A stretch of 64,000 nt of DNA, taken from contig NC_086025.1 in NCBI RefSeq assembly GCF_036323735.1, positions 105,513,688-105,577,687 on the forward strand, read 5' to 3'. Both the position numbers and the translations under genes were made by a program. The notes beneath the pieces were generated by a model that was not told the origin of the DNA, ran no database searches, and saw only the letters and a program-made list of their open reading frames with translations. How positions within the stretch are numbered: position 1 is the stretch's first letter; every line of letters begins with the position of its first letter. This DNA comes from Rattus norvegicus (Eukaryota > Chordata > Mammalia > Rodentia > Muridae). Of the stretch, positions 10,115-23,065 are shown piece by piece.

Positions 10115-10620
10115 TTGAAATCTTTATTCAAAAACGCCCAAACTTAGAAGCAACCAATATGTAAATGAACAGATAAACATATTGTGGCACCTCCAGAAGA
10201 CAAAATATTATTCAGCACTAAGATGGGTTGTCACCTCTCGAAAAGGCACATAAGAGTCTTAAATGTACATTACTAAGGAAAGTAAGCAATCTGAAAACTG
10301 TGTGATTTCAACTATAAAACATCCTAGAAAAAAATAAAACTGTGGAAAAAACAGAAAAGGTCACTGATTCTGAGAGATTTGGGGCATGAGATCCCACACT
10401 GGAAAATACAACTCATCATATCCAAACCAACAAAATATTCATCAAGATTGAATCTCAATAGGAACCACAGACTCTGTGGTGCTGCTACGTTAGTGTAAGT
10501 GCATCGATTGAAAAGAAGGTACCTCTGTGAAGTTGAATGGGGATAGTTCCAGCAATACCTTACTATATGTACTGTGGTCCAGCTAAGCCCAGTCTTGTCA
10601 GACCTCAGAAGAGAGTGATA
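10115..10620 (+). mobile_element. Ancient L1 (L1M-like) 3' ORF2 / 3' end fragment
   Basis: Pieces such as AACAGATAAACATATTGTGG, AATATTATTCAGCACTAAG and TGATTTCAACTATAAAACAT correspond to the conserved end of old mammalian L1 ORF2 and its following sequence. No frame remains open. Family assignment is by pattern only, and the 3' limit is uncertain. Confidence 0.6.
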
Positions 10621-10685
10621 AATTCAACCCCTCGATGGTGGCGTGAGGCTTATCAGATGAGATGGATATTGAGATGAAAGGTGCC

Positions 10686-10930
10686 GTGTGTGTGTGTGTG
10701 TGTGTGTGTGCATGAGTGTGTGCACGTGCGTGTGTGTGTGCATGAGTGTGTGCATGTGCGTGTGTGTGTGCATGAGTGTGTGCACGTGCGTGTGTGTGTG
10801 CATGAGTGTGTGCACGTGCGCGCGTGTGTGCATGAGTGTGTGCACGTGCATGTGTGTGTGCATGAGTGTGTGCACGTGTGTGTGTGCATGAGTGTGTGCA
10901 CGTGCGTGTGTGTGTGTGTGTGTGTGTGTG
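10686..10930 (+). repeat. (GT)n array with embedded 30-bp minisatellite
   Basis: A GT run (10686-10710) leads into seven head-to-tail units that begin CATGAGTGTGTGCACGTGCG and end in a GT run. Units start at 10711, 10741, 10771, 10801, 10831, 10861 (short, 26 bp) and 10887, then GT resumes. Variation is limited to a few A/C/G swaps. The alternating purine-pyrimidine composition makes every frame on both strands nearly stop-free, which explains overlapping long frames here. Confidence 0.97.
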
Positions 10931-12744
10931 AAAAATAATATTGTGACAAAGGTATCAATGAGTCCCCCAGTTTCTTTTGGGGGACAGATCACCTTCTGGC
11001 CCTTAAAAGCCAAACTACTCAGGATTCTGGGAACTTCTTCAAAGGAAACTTCAAGGCCTGGGCACATTCCTCAATTCTGCAATGCCTGTCGCCCATTACA
11101 CCGCACTGTTCCAACTTAGCTTCTATTTTACCTTCCCATGAGACCCATCTTAAAATGGCATACTGATTTTATTAAGTCTAGGTGTACATAATATATTTCA
11201 CTGACATCCCAGAAGTTCCAGCATATACACTAGTCACGGAATTTTGAATTAAAGCACCCAGAGGGATGTTGAATTAAACCATACAAACAGAAAGGACAGG
11301 GGAGATTATGAATTCCGGTGAATGCTTTCCCCTCATTTTTGGCTCAGTAACTAATAACATATTGAAAATTAAGAGCCGAAAATTTGAATAAACACAGAAG
11401 ACCTGATTTGCCCTGGATTTATTGCCATCTTTATTTATTGTTAATCCTAATAACTATCTCTCAATGCAGCTAGGTTTGCAGCCCAAAGATGTTGGCAACT
11501 GACCTGGCATTAATAACTACCCATGTCCCATAAAGGAGTCACCTCCCCTAAGTTATTCATGGGTTTAATCACTTCCTCTAAATTCCCAGATAAGTGGTAA
11601 AGAACCCTTGGTAAACCGGATGGTGAGGTTTCATTTGTGTGATTTTAAGCCACTTTAAAAAAAAATTATCAGTAACTAAATTTTAAATTTCACGAGAGTC
11701 TTAGAGTGATAAGAAAAGAACATGTCTTTGGGCATCAAAGTACTAAGAGATCAGCTTCTCACTTCCATTCAGGTTTGCTGTGCAACTAAGAACAGGTTCT
11801 GGCCATCTCGGTGCCTCTTCTCCTTACCTGTCATGATGGCTGATAATAGTTTCTACATACTAGTAGCATACTAGTTGCATTCTAGTGCAACACAGAGCAC
11901 TACCTAAGGGGAAAACTTCTTCAGCCCTGGTACACAGAGGGGCTTAAAAAGGATCTGCCTTCTCCTTCCCTCTCTTCAGTACAGCTTGAAAACTCAAGGC
12001 TAAAATGTCCCTTAAGAACAATTTTATGGCTGCTTCCTTTACGTCCAATATTCGTGCAATTTAAAAAGCAAGAGGAAACAAAGGAAAGCATGGGAACCTT
12101 ATTGTGTAATTCACAATCAATTCTATAAATTACTATCCAATTCCTCCCAAAGGCCAACAGAAGCTTGCATGCTGAAATACCACATTTGACGGATTCTACC
12201 CTGGCCCCAAGATTTCAAAGATAATCTTATCTTTATATATTTCCTTTAAACAAACAGAAGAGGTAATTTATTCTTCAGTGTGTTTTATGCTCTCATTTAA
12301 AATGAACAAGGTTTCATAAGAGCTACCATTTCATCTGCCAGCAGCAGTAGCACCTCAGTTCCAATGGCGCGTGCCCCAGAAACCCATTTCCAAATAACTT
12401 ATATCCAATCTTTCAAATAGAAAATACTCTCCTATTTAATTTCATCAATGTCAGATGTGAATTATTTCAGAAAGCTCTCTTCCGCTTTATTCTAGCCAAG
12501 TCTAAATAGAGTATAGCTTAGTTTTTTGCTTGAAGACTCACTGCTTTGCTTCTGTGTATGTCCTCAGCTCAGGGCTGTTACACATGATACCCTAGAGACC
12601 CCAAAGTCACGATCATCTCCTAAGTGTGCCACACAGAGGGTCCAAGGTCCTACCTAACAAACACTGCTACCCCATAGCCTATCCTATGAGATAAGCCATT
12701 TGAGGAAAAGTGTGACTTCAGAGCCTTGTTTCTGGCTCCAGGGT
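10931..12744. other. Repeat-poor noncoding stretch
   Basis: About 1.8 kb of sequence without a named repeat or credible ORF. Parts (around 11400-11640 and 12290-12510) are complex and non-repetitive and could be conserved noncoding DNA, but nothing in the sequence proves it. Confidence 0.45.
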
Positions 12745-12962
12745 CTGGAGGGGTGGCTCAGTGGTTCAGAGCACATGCTACCTTTGCAGAGGACTCGTCT
12801 TCAGCTCCTAGCACCCACATAGCACCTCCAAACTCTCTGCCACTCCAGTGCAAGGAACCACAACACTATTTTCTGGTCTTCTGGAGCACTGTACACACAT
12901 AGTCAATACACACATGTGCAGGCAAGCAACAATACATATAAAATAAATCATTTTAAAGAGTA
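12745..12962 (+). mobile_element. Diverged B2-family SINE
   Basis: It begins TCTGGAGGGGTGGCTCAGTG, continues with CAGAGCACATGCTACC and CTCCTAGCACCCACATAGCA, includes TTTTCTGGTCTTCTGGAGCA, and ends ATACATATAAAATAAATCAT. This is the B2 order: tRNA-like head, ACCCACATG core, TCTTCTGG, ATAAAATAAAT tail. It is about one fifth diverged by eye. Confidence 0.85.
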
Positions 12963-13755
12963 AAATGTTGCCTCTGTCTTCTGATGACTAGTGTTCAAGC
13001 CACTCTTTAATCAGGGCAAACATCGACTACCCCCACCCCCAAGCACCTTGAATTATAAAAGATTTTGTTCAGTTTTAGTTGTGCTATTTTGCTGCTAATA
13101 ACAGTCCCATGTGAGATGCAAATTATGGTTGCTACATGGGTAAAGAAACCTCAGTTAATATAAGATAAATAATACATTTATGTGCTGGATAACCCAGGGA
13201 GATCTGAGATTCTAACCAGGACTTTTGGAAGATTGTTGCTGAATCCACAGATGAGGGGAGGGCACTATAGAGCAAGAAAAGCAGCTATAAAGAGAGACAT
13301 ATAATGAATTGAGAGAAAAAGATTTGGCCTGGAGTAGCAATGGAATCCCAGAATAGCAAAATTCAACAAGTATGCTCAGAGAAGAATTAGGATGACTGCC
13401 CATAGGTTAACTGACATGTAATGCCTGATATGTGCACAATTGTCACCAAGCAGGATAGAGGAGAAGCTTCCTGTGCTGGGAAGGTGGACTTGAGCATGGC
13501 ACAGAGCTCATCTAGTAGGACTTCGGAGGCACCTATGATAATTATAAGACTTGACCACTCCCTTCCCATTCTCTTGTCTACCCTCAGGGTTTTCTTTATA
13601 GTTCTGTTCTTTTCAGTTGCCTTAAACTCTTTTAATGTCTTTTCTGAGATTGTAGTTTAATTATAAAATTTCTCCTTTCCATTTTCCCTTCCTTCAAATC
13701 CTCTCATATATCCCTCCGTCCTTTAAAAAAATTGTTATTGCGTAACAAGTATTGA

Positions 13756-13822
13756 TACACACACACACACACATATATATACATACATTTATATATATAC
13801 ATATATATTATATATATATATA
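13756..13822 (+). repeat. (CA)n(TA)n microsatellite
   Basis: A short CA run passes into TA-rich repeats with ACATACAT interruptions. Confidence 0.95.
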
Positions 13823-14510
13823 ACCTGTTCAGTTCATATGCCACTTATATGTAGTTTTTGGGGCTGGCTGACTGGCATTGGGCAAGAAATTGGGGTATTC
13901 TTTCCCAAACAGTAAGTTTATACATAGAATCAGACCCAGGCAGATGTTTTTATATATGTGCTGAATTCTTTCATTTATCAGTGCCTCCATCTATGTTTTC
14001 AGCAAATGATAATATTTCCTTCTTATTTGCATTCATGCTTTGGGGGGACAAGCAGAGAACAGTGCTGTGAGAATGGAAAAAGAAGATATGGCAATGTGGC
14101 TTGGCTTCCAGGCACTCCAAAGGCTAGGGGAACCTTTGTGTAACAACAGGTATTTACATGACTTTCTCAAAGGTTCCCCTAAGGGTCTAGTTTGTGCCAA
14201 AAGCAGGCTGGGCAAGTTCCCATTGAAACAGTTTATCATGTGAGGGTTTCTCTACTATGTACTCTTCACAGAATTTTTGTGTCAGTGCATAACAAACAGA
14301 ACATAGTTACTGTGTTCTTCTGAGAATTGTTCCTGGCTGATGGCAACGTCTCCCAGAAACACTTGAGAAGAAATGTGGCCAAAGACAGTCCAATAGATCA
14401 TCACATAATTCTGGCTCCTTGTGTTATGGGCCAGTGAGATTCAGAGTCTTATGAACAATCTGGCTGTGACCAAAGCTATAAACACATGTGTACCGTGTCC
14501 CTCTCTCCTC

Positions 14511-14511
<1 letters not shown>
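13823..14511. other. Unique noncoding stretch
   Basis: No gene or named repeat seen. Overlapping short frames at 13858-14243 have no recognisable product. Confidence 0.45.

Positions 14512-14564
<53 letters not shown>
14512..14564 (+). repeat. (CT)n microsatellite
   Basis: An almost pure CT run with CTCACTC flanks. It is a polypyrimidine mirror repeat that could form triplex DNA. Confidence 0.97.
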
Positions 14565-14568
<4 letters not shown>

Positions 14569-16069
14569 ACTCTTTTCTTCCCTCTCTAATTTTCTTTCTT
14601 TCTGTACCTCTCTAATTCCCTGGCCTTTTTGACAAAGAGAAAACTTCCGTGACTCACTCTCAGGAACCCTATTTCTGGCTATATGTCTCAGAGATCTGAT
14701 CAAAGGTGCAGATTAACAAGATTCTTCCACAGAAACCAAGGTGCTGCCTAGGGTCCCTGGGAGAACAAGTATCAGAACTAGGGTGACCTCTCCAGCTGTG
14801 CTATCCAGGACTGAGTAGACTTCCCAACATACCATTTACAAACTGTACAGTCCTAGGAAAGATAGAGTAATTGGTAACTCTAGTTGAAACAGGGATTTTT
14901 ATCCAAAACACGCTTTCCTCTAAAGATGTTTTTTGTTAACATACCCCTGTGCTATGTACATTCAGAAGACATGCTATGTTGGCACTAAGAATGCATCCAC
15001 TACATGATATACATATATGAATAGTCACAGTTCGAAGGAAGTGCATCCCTGTGGTAGAAAATATATCCTTTCCTGGAAACTAACTATAAGGAAATTGGGG
15101 ACTCTGTGATGACTCTGTTAAGGTTTAATAGGATTTTTTTGTTTAATTTTTCTGAGAAAAATGATTGTGTATTTTATCACATGTTCAAAGGATCCTTGAC
15201 ATTATTAAGATTCAGAATCACTATCCAGGAGGACATGGCTCTTATCTTTGGATTAAGTAGAACAGGGTGCTGAACTAGTGCTCCATACTTACTGGTCTCA
15301 ATAGGAGACAACTCCCAGGAAATGCTAAAACACCTGTCTCTGGGCAAAGCAGTATCACGGGTAGCAGTCATCTGCTTTACGGCTCAGTCCACCTTATTCT
15401 AGGTCATGAGGGATTAGTATCTCTTCTATTAAATTGCAACTTGATAGACATTTGCCAGAGTTGGCAGGGAACACAGGCAGGGATGGCTGCTGTCCCAGAG
15501 GAAGGAGCCACCATATCTGGGACCAGGCTTTAGTGTACCTTTGGACCAAATGCCCACCCTAACCAAGCTGTGCTAAACTTCACTTCAGCAGAGCAGTGGT
15601 TACTGATTTTTAAACTGAAAATAGAAAGCAGTATTTTATATTATTGGATATTTCTGGTGTTAATTACCTATAGTTTTTATAATTATTGCACTTTTTGAGT
15701 GTTTGGTGCAGCTATAAACACAGCAAAGTCCTGGCATCCGTATTCTTGTCACCTCGTAAGGGAGAGTCACTAAGAAAACAATTTAATACATCTGTAATAC
15801 AACTTCAGAGGATAATACAACCATGAACACTACAAAGTAACTCCTGTGCCTAGAATCGTGGAGAAGCTTCCAGAGAGAGCTCTATGAATAAAGGGCCTGG
15901 ATAAGGGAAGAAATGAGCTACAGGGACCTTAGAAACAGTGCAACCCTGACAGTGGTTTCATCATGATGAGACAAAATGAAACTTACATAGGAGGGAAATT
16001 CACTTTTGATTTTCATTCTGGATGGGAAGAGACAGAGACCTATAGGTTTAGAAGAGGGGTTTTCTTTTA
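14565..16069. other. Unique noncoding stretch
   Basis: About 1.5 kb with no named repeat and no credible coding region. Confidence 0.4.
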
Positions 16070-16640
16070 AATAGTTACAAATTTTATTATCATATATTAA
16101 TTTTAGAAATTCATGAGTTTGTGACTTTTATAAATGTATGTAATATACTTTGATCATATTGACCTCCACATTACTCTCTATTGTCCACCACCTCCATTCT
16201 TGGTTTTCTCATCTCCCCAAATAATGCCAATGTTTTAACTTAGGGAATTCTGTGTACTTTAGAAGTTCATCAGTGGAAATGTATTTATTTAAATACCTGT
16301 TATGTCATTTTAAATTTTCATGTTGTATATTGTATAATGTACTGGTCACCTCCTTTCAGTCCCTCCATCCCTCCAGCTCCCAGCTTCCCACAAATATTTT
16401 TCATCTCCTGTCAGGTCTCTTTTATAACTCATTAAGTCTAATTACTGGTATTCATATGCCCATATATGTGAAGGGCATCATTCAAAATAAGCAACTTACC
16501 AATAACTACCTCTCTCAGAGAAAAATGTCTGTCCCACCCTCAAGGGCTGTCAATTGCCATTAACTCCTCAGCCAGGACTGGGTCATCGGGAGTTCCTTCC
16601 TCACTCTGTGTACTTCTCCTTATTGACTTCCTTGGGATGG
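16070..16640. mobile_element. Possible old rodent LINE-derived sequence
   Basis: Segments such as TAATATACTTTGATCATATT and AAGGGCTGTCAATTGCCATT followed by AACTCCTCAGCCAGG resemble internal parts of old rodent L1-type repeats that I recognise only loosely. Strand and limits are not established. Short frames are incidental. Confidence 0.3.
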
Positions 16641-17169
16641 TCACTTCTATCCCTATTCTCTCAACTAATGTCTGCCCATGGCTTCTTTATTCATCCAAGA
16701 ACTTTCTGAGTTTTATAATTTATCTCTACTTACCTAAAATATACATGGATGCCCTCAGAGACTTTAAATTACTTTTTCAAAGAGAATTCATAACTTCCCC
16801 CTTAAAACCTTACAATTCAGCCATATGCCTCCCAACCAAAGTCAACAACAAATCCTATGTGCAATGACACGGCTGTCATCATCATCTTCTCTCCCGCCTG
16901 GTATATTGAGTCTTCTAGAAAAGCCCTCAGTCCACTGACTTAACACATCTCAAGTTCCTAGTACTGCCTCCACCCCAACTGCCTTCATGAGTTGAAGCAT
17001 CTTTGTTTCCATGTACCCTGCAGTTCCCAATTCAGCCACTGGTTCTGGCCTCCACACCTCCTATCTTCTCTCAATGTATTCTCTATACTTCAGACAGAAT
17101 GGAAAGCCTCGAATAATAAATATTTAGCTGTATTTGTCACTGTAAAATTTGCCCACAACTCACATTCAC

Positions 17170-17580
17170 ATCCAGACAGAACTAAATTCCTCCGTAAGGT
17201 GCTCATGACCCTGTTTGATTCAGTGCTTAACCCTGCCTTTTGCTTTATCAATCCTTGACTCAAGCCTACCTGAAGTACTTTACACCCTTACATTCATTCT
17301 TCAGTGTGCCTTGCCCTATGCAACTCATGGTCCCTACACTGGTTTTATCCTTTATCTGAAACACCTCACACCTCCATATTTGTCTATATAATGTCTACTT
17401 GCCATCCCTATCCCTTTTTAGATACCTTTCCTTCCAAGAAGCCTCCCACAGCACCTAGTTGAAATTGGATATCCTTCTAATTTCCTGTCATAGTGCTCTG
17501 CAAGAGCCTCTAATGTGACTGACCATAGTGACTGACCTCCACTCTGTTTCTCCTCATTGTATATTTCTTAAGGTAAGAAA
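17170..17580 (+). mobile_element. L2-like ancient LINE 3' region
   Basis: CCTTCCAAGAAGCCTCCCAC, CATAGTGCTCTGCAAGAGCC and a CTCATTGTATATTTCTTAAG-like segment appear in the order expected of an L2 3' end (AGGAAGCCTTCCC ... TAGCACTT ... TAGACTGTAAGCTCC). Divergence is high, as expected for this family. A profile search would settle it. Confidence 0.4.
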
Positions 17581-17825
17581 CATTATATACAGCCCCCTAA
17601 GCTTCTGGAATAGAATAAGGGTCATAAAGTACACTCAGGAAATGGATGTGGACCACATGAGTCCTGGTAGCCAAGCTTATTCACAGTACAAGTTGGAAAA
17701 ATTACCCTAGAGGGATGATATTCCTACTTGAGGGGCACAGTTTGTTTCAGAGTCAGCACTAGATTATCGGTTTCAGACTGTCTTAGATGTTTAAATAGTT
17801 ATGTGTGGGTTTTTGTTTCATGTTT

Positions 17826-17829
<4 letters not shown>

Positions 17830-17893
<64 letters not shown>

Positions 17894-17906
17894 TGTGTGT
17901 GTGTGT
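17830..17906 (+). repeat. Compound (GT)n(GA)n(GT)n microsatellite
   Basis: GT units (17830-17858), then GA units (to about 17891), then GT units (to 17906). The switch is sharp on both sides. Confidence 0.97.
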
Positions 17907-20900
17907 TTTACAGATGACCAAAGCCAGGGCTTTGTGCAAGAGAGGCAAACATGTGCTAACTGAACTGTGATGTTTATGCTCTTATCCATTTTTTTCCATA
18001 CTAGGCTTCTAATAGAAGGTGACCCGATATCCTAAACTTGTTAAAATACAGCTCAAGAAGAGTAAATATCTAAGCACAAAAAATTCAAATATTCAAGTCA
18101 AAGCTGAAGTTTCGGGATTTAACTGACTATTGGGGAGAAGGAGAGGAGCTGTGAAGTCAGTGAAGGCCTCATAGGATCCTTTCCTTAAGACATTACCAGG
18201 AGGCACACCTGATTGTAAGAGTCAGAGTCAGGAGGATAGAGTCAGAATTGTCTTTGCCATTTGAGCTGTATCTCATGTCCGTTCAGAAACTTCCTGCTGG
18301 GATCTGTGGTCTAGAAAAATGCTCCCTCAGAGAGAAACACATGGCTTTGCCTCTGGAAGAGTCATGTGCTCAATGCTCACTCATGACTCAGGATGGTACA
18401 TACCCCTTCTCTTTGGTATCCTTGCCAATTCCCCCATAGCTGCAGACCATGAGCTTAGAGACTATTACATGACTTCAACATCTGCCTTAGCAAAACAAAA
18501 TTAGAAAGAGAGCTCTCAGGGGAAAAGAAACAATCTCCCTGCATCATACAACCAAACAAAGAAAAACTGTAAGTTTTATTAAAATATAAGGTAAGACATC
18601 AAAGATTGGTGTGGGAAAAAAATGTCTAAAATAGAGGAAGAGTAAGCACCAAGTAGTCAGACTTCCCAATGAATGCCAAGCCAGAGCTCTTCCAAAAGGA
18701 TTCATTTAGGTTTTTATGACTCAGTAAATGTCTTCTGAAGCATTTAGTCTGGGTGGTCTTGGGATCCAACTGCCAGGACATTCATAGTACATCAGAGAGA
18801 TATAACATTAATGAATAATGGTTTAATTTATTATTGAGAATATTATTGTTTGTCTTCTGAATCATTCTAAATGTTGGACTCCTCACTTCCTTAGAGTCCA
18901 GAAAGTTTGTACTCATACATAAATTTATTCACTGAACAGCAGTGCACTCAGCTCACATCATGAGAAGACCTGTTATACTTCTGGGAGTCCCCAGAAGCCA
19001 ATGTTATATTCATTCATTAATTGATTTATTTAATACACATAAACTGAGCAACTGTCACTTAAGAGAATTTGTTCTACCAATGGAAGTCCCACAGTGAATT
19101 TTTTAAAGTACCCCACAGAAAGGTATAGCAAAGAAGAGTCTTGGTTCAGAAGTAGATGACAAATGACACTATAACCAGAATAGGTTGTGGGCAACCATTT
19201 GCTTATGGAAGAAAGGAGGATCCCAGAAAGATGCAGCTCCATGGTCTGCTGAATATGGGCAGGAAGGTCAGAAGTTAAAAGCGAATGTTGTGACAGGTGG
19301 GGACAGTAATAGAGGCTATGGCAAGGGTCTGACTTAGAGTGGAAATAGGGTTAAGGTTCAGAGAATAGGTTTCAGCTTTCAATCTGAGTTATAAAAGCAC
19401 AGAAGGGCTTTGGTTTATCAAATCTGATTTTAATTTTCCAGCCATCTAGCCAGTTATGAATCATAGGCTCACCAGGCAGGCCAGCATGCTAGCTCAGAGC
19501 CTGATTGATTAGTTCAGGTTAAGAGTAAAAGGACCAGGCACAGAGTCATTGTAGTAATTCTGAAAAAGTAACCAGAACGACAACTGTGCCTTTCCCTCCT
19601 TTTCCTTCAGTGCTTCCCAGACCCTATAGAGCTCCACCAAGACATCCATCTGAGAGATGAGGTCCTACGTTCACTTCCCTTGCACCCTTTTCATAATGCT
19701 AGTTACTTCCTATTCTCAGCATCCCCACCCCCACTGCCTGACTGCAACAACTCTCACCTGCGAGCTGACCTATCAGGACATCCTGTGTTTCATCTGATCT
19801 AGCTTTTCTAATCTCTCTTCCACTCTGCAGCTGAAGAGATGAGAGCATTCTGCACAACTGCTGATCTTTCCATCGTTTGCCATGACCTTCAGAAGAAAGG
19901 GAGATCTTTGGAGGCTAGTTTATGGATGCTCTGTGATGCCACCTCTTCATGTCTTACCAACATCAGTTGACAACACTTTATACCTCAGCCCTGCCTTATA
20001 CTTCCTTTGTAGCACTCCTTCCATTTTTGTATCCCTCCCTAAACTCATTTGCCTCCCCTCCATTCTCCATATACAAATTCTTTCCCACCTGAGCTTAGAC
20101 CTCCTCTGCTATACAAATCCAACCTTTATAGCCTTTCCGGGGAAATGGTTAGAAGGTCCTTCCCCTGACTCCTATAACCTTGAACATTACTTGGTGCATT
20201 CTTCTTAGTTTCTATGTCTGATACCCATAAACATTTAGTTTATTTAAAAGGTCTTTTCACAGCTCAGAGTGGAACCTCGGCCTGACATGGGGAAGGAGAG
20301 AGGGCAAGGAAGTTTCCATAATGTCCTCACACAAAATGATCAAGATCCTACTCCATCTACACCAAAGGGAGAGGACCACAGAGCACCGGTTCATAGTGTC
20401 AGTTTACTTTGTAACATGAGGGCCATCCTTTGCTACAACTTCAGAGATATCTCTGCAGCCACCTAAAAATCACTCATGTTTTGGCAAAGGCACTCAGCAT
20501 TGCTGAGCCCCCAGCATGTTCCAGGAAACCCAAAACAACAGCGATGCCATGAGTTCCCACTAATTCTCTCAAATAATATTTGATTTCACATATACACTTG
20601 CCAGTTAATTAAATAAAGAAGTTCTTGTAGGCTGGACAATGTAACAAAACATTTTACCTGGAGGGGAGGTGGAATGAGATATCCAACTGATCCCAAAAGC
20701 CAAACCTCACATTCAATATCCTTGCCTCACAAGGGAAGAAAAAGGTTCCTCATGGCTGCAGTGGCATCAGGAATTAAAGTGTAGAGTTTGAGCACGTTGT
20801 GAGGTTTGAAGGAAAGGATGGATGGAGGACCAAAGATAGAAGACTGGAGATGTAACCTCAGTAAAGAGCATAGGTCAACATACTTGAGCATGGAAAGAGA

Positions 20901-21067
20901 GTTAAGCAGGGATATTGAAATCCTCCAGGCTGTTTAAGGATTATGAATCCAAGGTCTGGAAATGAGGGACAAGTCAACAGTCCTTTAAGCAAAGTGATGT
21001 CAGAGTCAGAACCCACTCCTGAATCAGAGCCACAGCCAATTGTAAACCCCCCTCAGACTCCCACATC
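17907..21067. other. Unique noncoding stretch
   Basis: About 3.2 kb. A 108-codon frame at 19882-20208 has no recognisable domain and no coding-like features. Nothing else is supported. Confidence 0.4.
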
Positions 21068-21180
21068 TAGCCAAAAGGAATCTCTCTCCCTCTCTCTCCT
21101 CTCTCCCCCCTTTTCTCCCTCTCTCCCTCTCCCTCTTTTCTTTCCTTCTTTCCTCTTCCCTTCTTTCCCTCCCACCCTCA
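21068..21180 (+). repeat. CT-rich polypyrimidine tract
   Basis: About 110 bp that is nearly all C and T, with irregular CTCTCC and CTTTCC motifs. It causes a shadow frame of R/E/K-rich residues on the minus strand. Confidence 0.9.
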
Positions 21181-21384
21181 ATTACAGTGTCTCTTTTGTA
21201 GATGAAATATAGCAAAGAAATGGATTTAGGGCATTTAAAATAATTCTGAAACCTTCTATAATTGGCAACTATACTTTTCACTGTGAAGTCACATGCCACT
21301 ATTTTTTGTTTGTTTGTTTGTTTGTGTTGCTTTTTACTTCATTTTTACTTTACATCTTCTGAGGTTACCTTCCTAGAACGTAAC

Positions 21385-21530
21385 CATCATTATGATACCT
21401 TACAGAGAAGGCAAGTAGCCAAGGGAATACAATGATTTACTGAAGGTCACAGTAAGCTAACAGGAAGAGGAGACAGAGCTTTTGGAGTGTATCTCATCTG
21501 ATGCTGTGCAATTAAGCCCAGCGATGTTGC
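21385..21530 (-). mobile_element. MIR-like ancient SINE
   Basis: TTACAGAGAAGGCAAGTAGC, GAAGGTCACAGTAAGCTAAC and a following GACAGAGCTTTTGGAG match the reverse complement of the MIR 3' half (core AAGGTCACACAGCTAGTAAG). Old and diverged. Confidence 0.5.
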
Positions 21531-21654
21531 TCATTTTCTAGCAGAGAAATAAAGAAAAAGAGAGCATGAGCTTTTTCCGGGTACTCTATGGATCATGGGA
21601 AGGTTTTTTATTCCTTTTTTTTCCTTTTTGCACAGCTACTACTTTACTCCAAGT

Positions 21655-21770
21655 GTTCAGCATCCACTGTGAGATTGACTTCAACGACCATGTGCTACAA
21701 ATGAGGAAACTGAGGCAAAGAAGAGCCTAACACCCTAGCTTTCAGTCCTCTTAGAACCTGGGTTCAATTA
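21655..21770 (-). mobile_element. MIR-like fragment
   Basis: The segment contains ATGAGGAAACTGAGGCAAAG, the most conserved MIR 3' motif on the reverse strand. The rest is weak. Confidence 0.45.
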
Positions 21771-21789
21771 TAGGCTTCCTGAAGCCAGG

Positions 21790-22880
21790 TTATATGGTTT
21801 TCCAGGATATGAAAAGCTGAGTCAAAAGAGGGAAATAGAAGGAGGAGAAATACAATCCAAGTCTGAGATATTCAGCAAATATTATATGAAATCATTTTTA
21901 GCATCAGAATTCCAACAATTCTAAAGTGCCCCTTGTAAAGAAATGAACATTTCATGACTAGGCTTGTGTTTGCTTCACTGGAAAAAAGGCACAGGCTTTG
22001 TGAGGTCTCCTTCAGGACAGGTGGCCAAATTGATGGCTCATTCTCTCAGCACCATAGGGTGTGGGATCACAGGAGAGGCAGGGGAGGAGAGGCCCCTGCC
22101 CTCATGGAGCATAGAGTCTAGGGAGAAGTGATATTTAACAAGCGGTGACACAGCACAGTCTGTCGGTCGCATCAGGTACAGAGTGGCAAGGAAGCAGAGG
22201 AGAGGATCAGAGAAGGCTCCAGATATGATGGAGCCTTTGAACTGGGCCACAAAAGAGAAGAAAGTAAGAAACAGTTACTTTCTGCAGAGACACCAGCATG
22301 GGCAAAAGCAGAAGCACAAAAGAAGAGAGCCCAAGCCTGGGCTCATTTCAGAGATGGCAGTTCCCTCAGCTGTGAGATCAAGCTGTACGGATTTGGTCAG
22401 GTTCATCTAATAAATCTGGCATCAGAGAGCAGAGTGGGATTGAGACAACTGCAGCCAGAGAAGGCTCCACAGTGCCTGCAACATTAAACGGAGTCCTCAC
22501 TTTGTGAAAATATCTCTTTACACTATCCGATGCTTGGTCCCCCTTGTGATACACAGAACAAACACTGTTTGGGGAGAGAGGAGCACCACTTTCCATGGCA
22601 AAACTAGCACTTGACCTTCAGCAGCCATAAACAAGGAGGACACGCAGTGTTTCCCCCCATAAAGCCCTCCTTATATTGCCCAGGTATTTCTGGAACAAGA
22701 CAATATCCCAGCCACGACTCACTGACTAATAGTTTCACTATTTCCATAGGTGTAATGCCTTGCTAATCTAAGGAGGTTTTTTTTTTTCTTTAGAAAATGA
22801 TGACTTCCTTAAAATTGCATTAGTCATACGTAAGGGTTTAAAATCCTTCCCCATTTGTATCCTCTGCCATTACATTTTAT
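21790..22880. other. Unique noncoding stretch
   Basis: No named repeat or credible gene. Short frames on both strands near 22040-22600 have no recognisable product. Confidence 0.4.
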
Positions 22881-22884
22881 TGTT

Positions 22885-23065
22885 ATGAGAGGCTACCAAA
22901 CTCTAAGGATTGCTGGCATCACATTCTGTGGATGAAAAAAAAAATCCCAATAAGGCAGGAGCAATTCAAGGTCATACAACAGGTATGATGAAACCAGAGT
23001 TCAGACCTGTTTGTTTCTGATTCCAGAATCATGCCCTCTTTCATCTATACTACAATGTAGCATTT
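22885..23065 (-). mobile_element. MIR-like ancient SINE
   Basis: TTCAAGGTCATACAACAGGT, CCAGAGTTCAGACCTG and a run to CATGCCCTCTTTCATCTATA follow the MIR order on the reverse strand (AAGGTCACACAGC, GGATTCGAACCC, CCATGCTCTT). Diverged. Confidence 0.55.

Noticed and set aside
10624..11067. Long histidine/threonine- or valine/cysteine-rich frames on both strands
   Set aside because: They are translations of the GT/30-bp repeat array, which lacks stop codons in most frames.
16992..17258. Possible processed pseudogene (88-codon frame)
   Set aside because: No resemblance to a known protein; the surrounding sequence fits an ancient LINE better and there is no A tail with target duplication.
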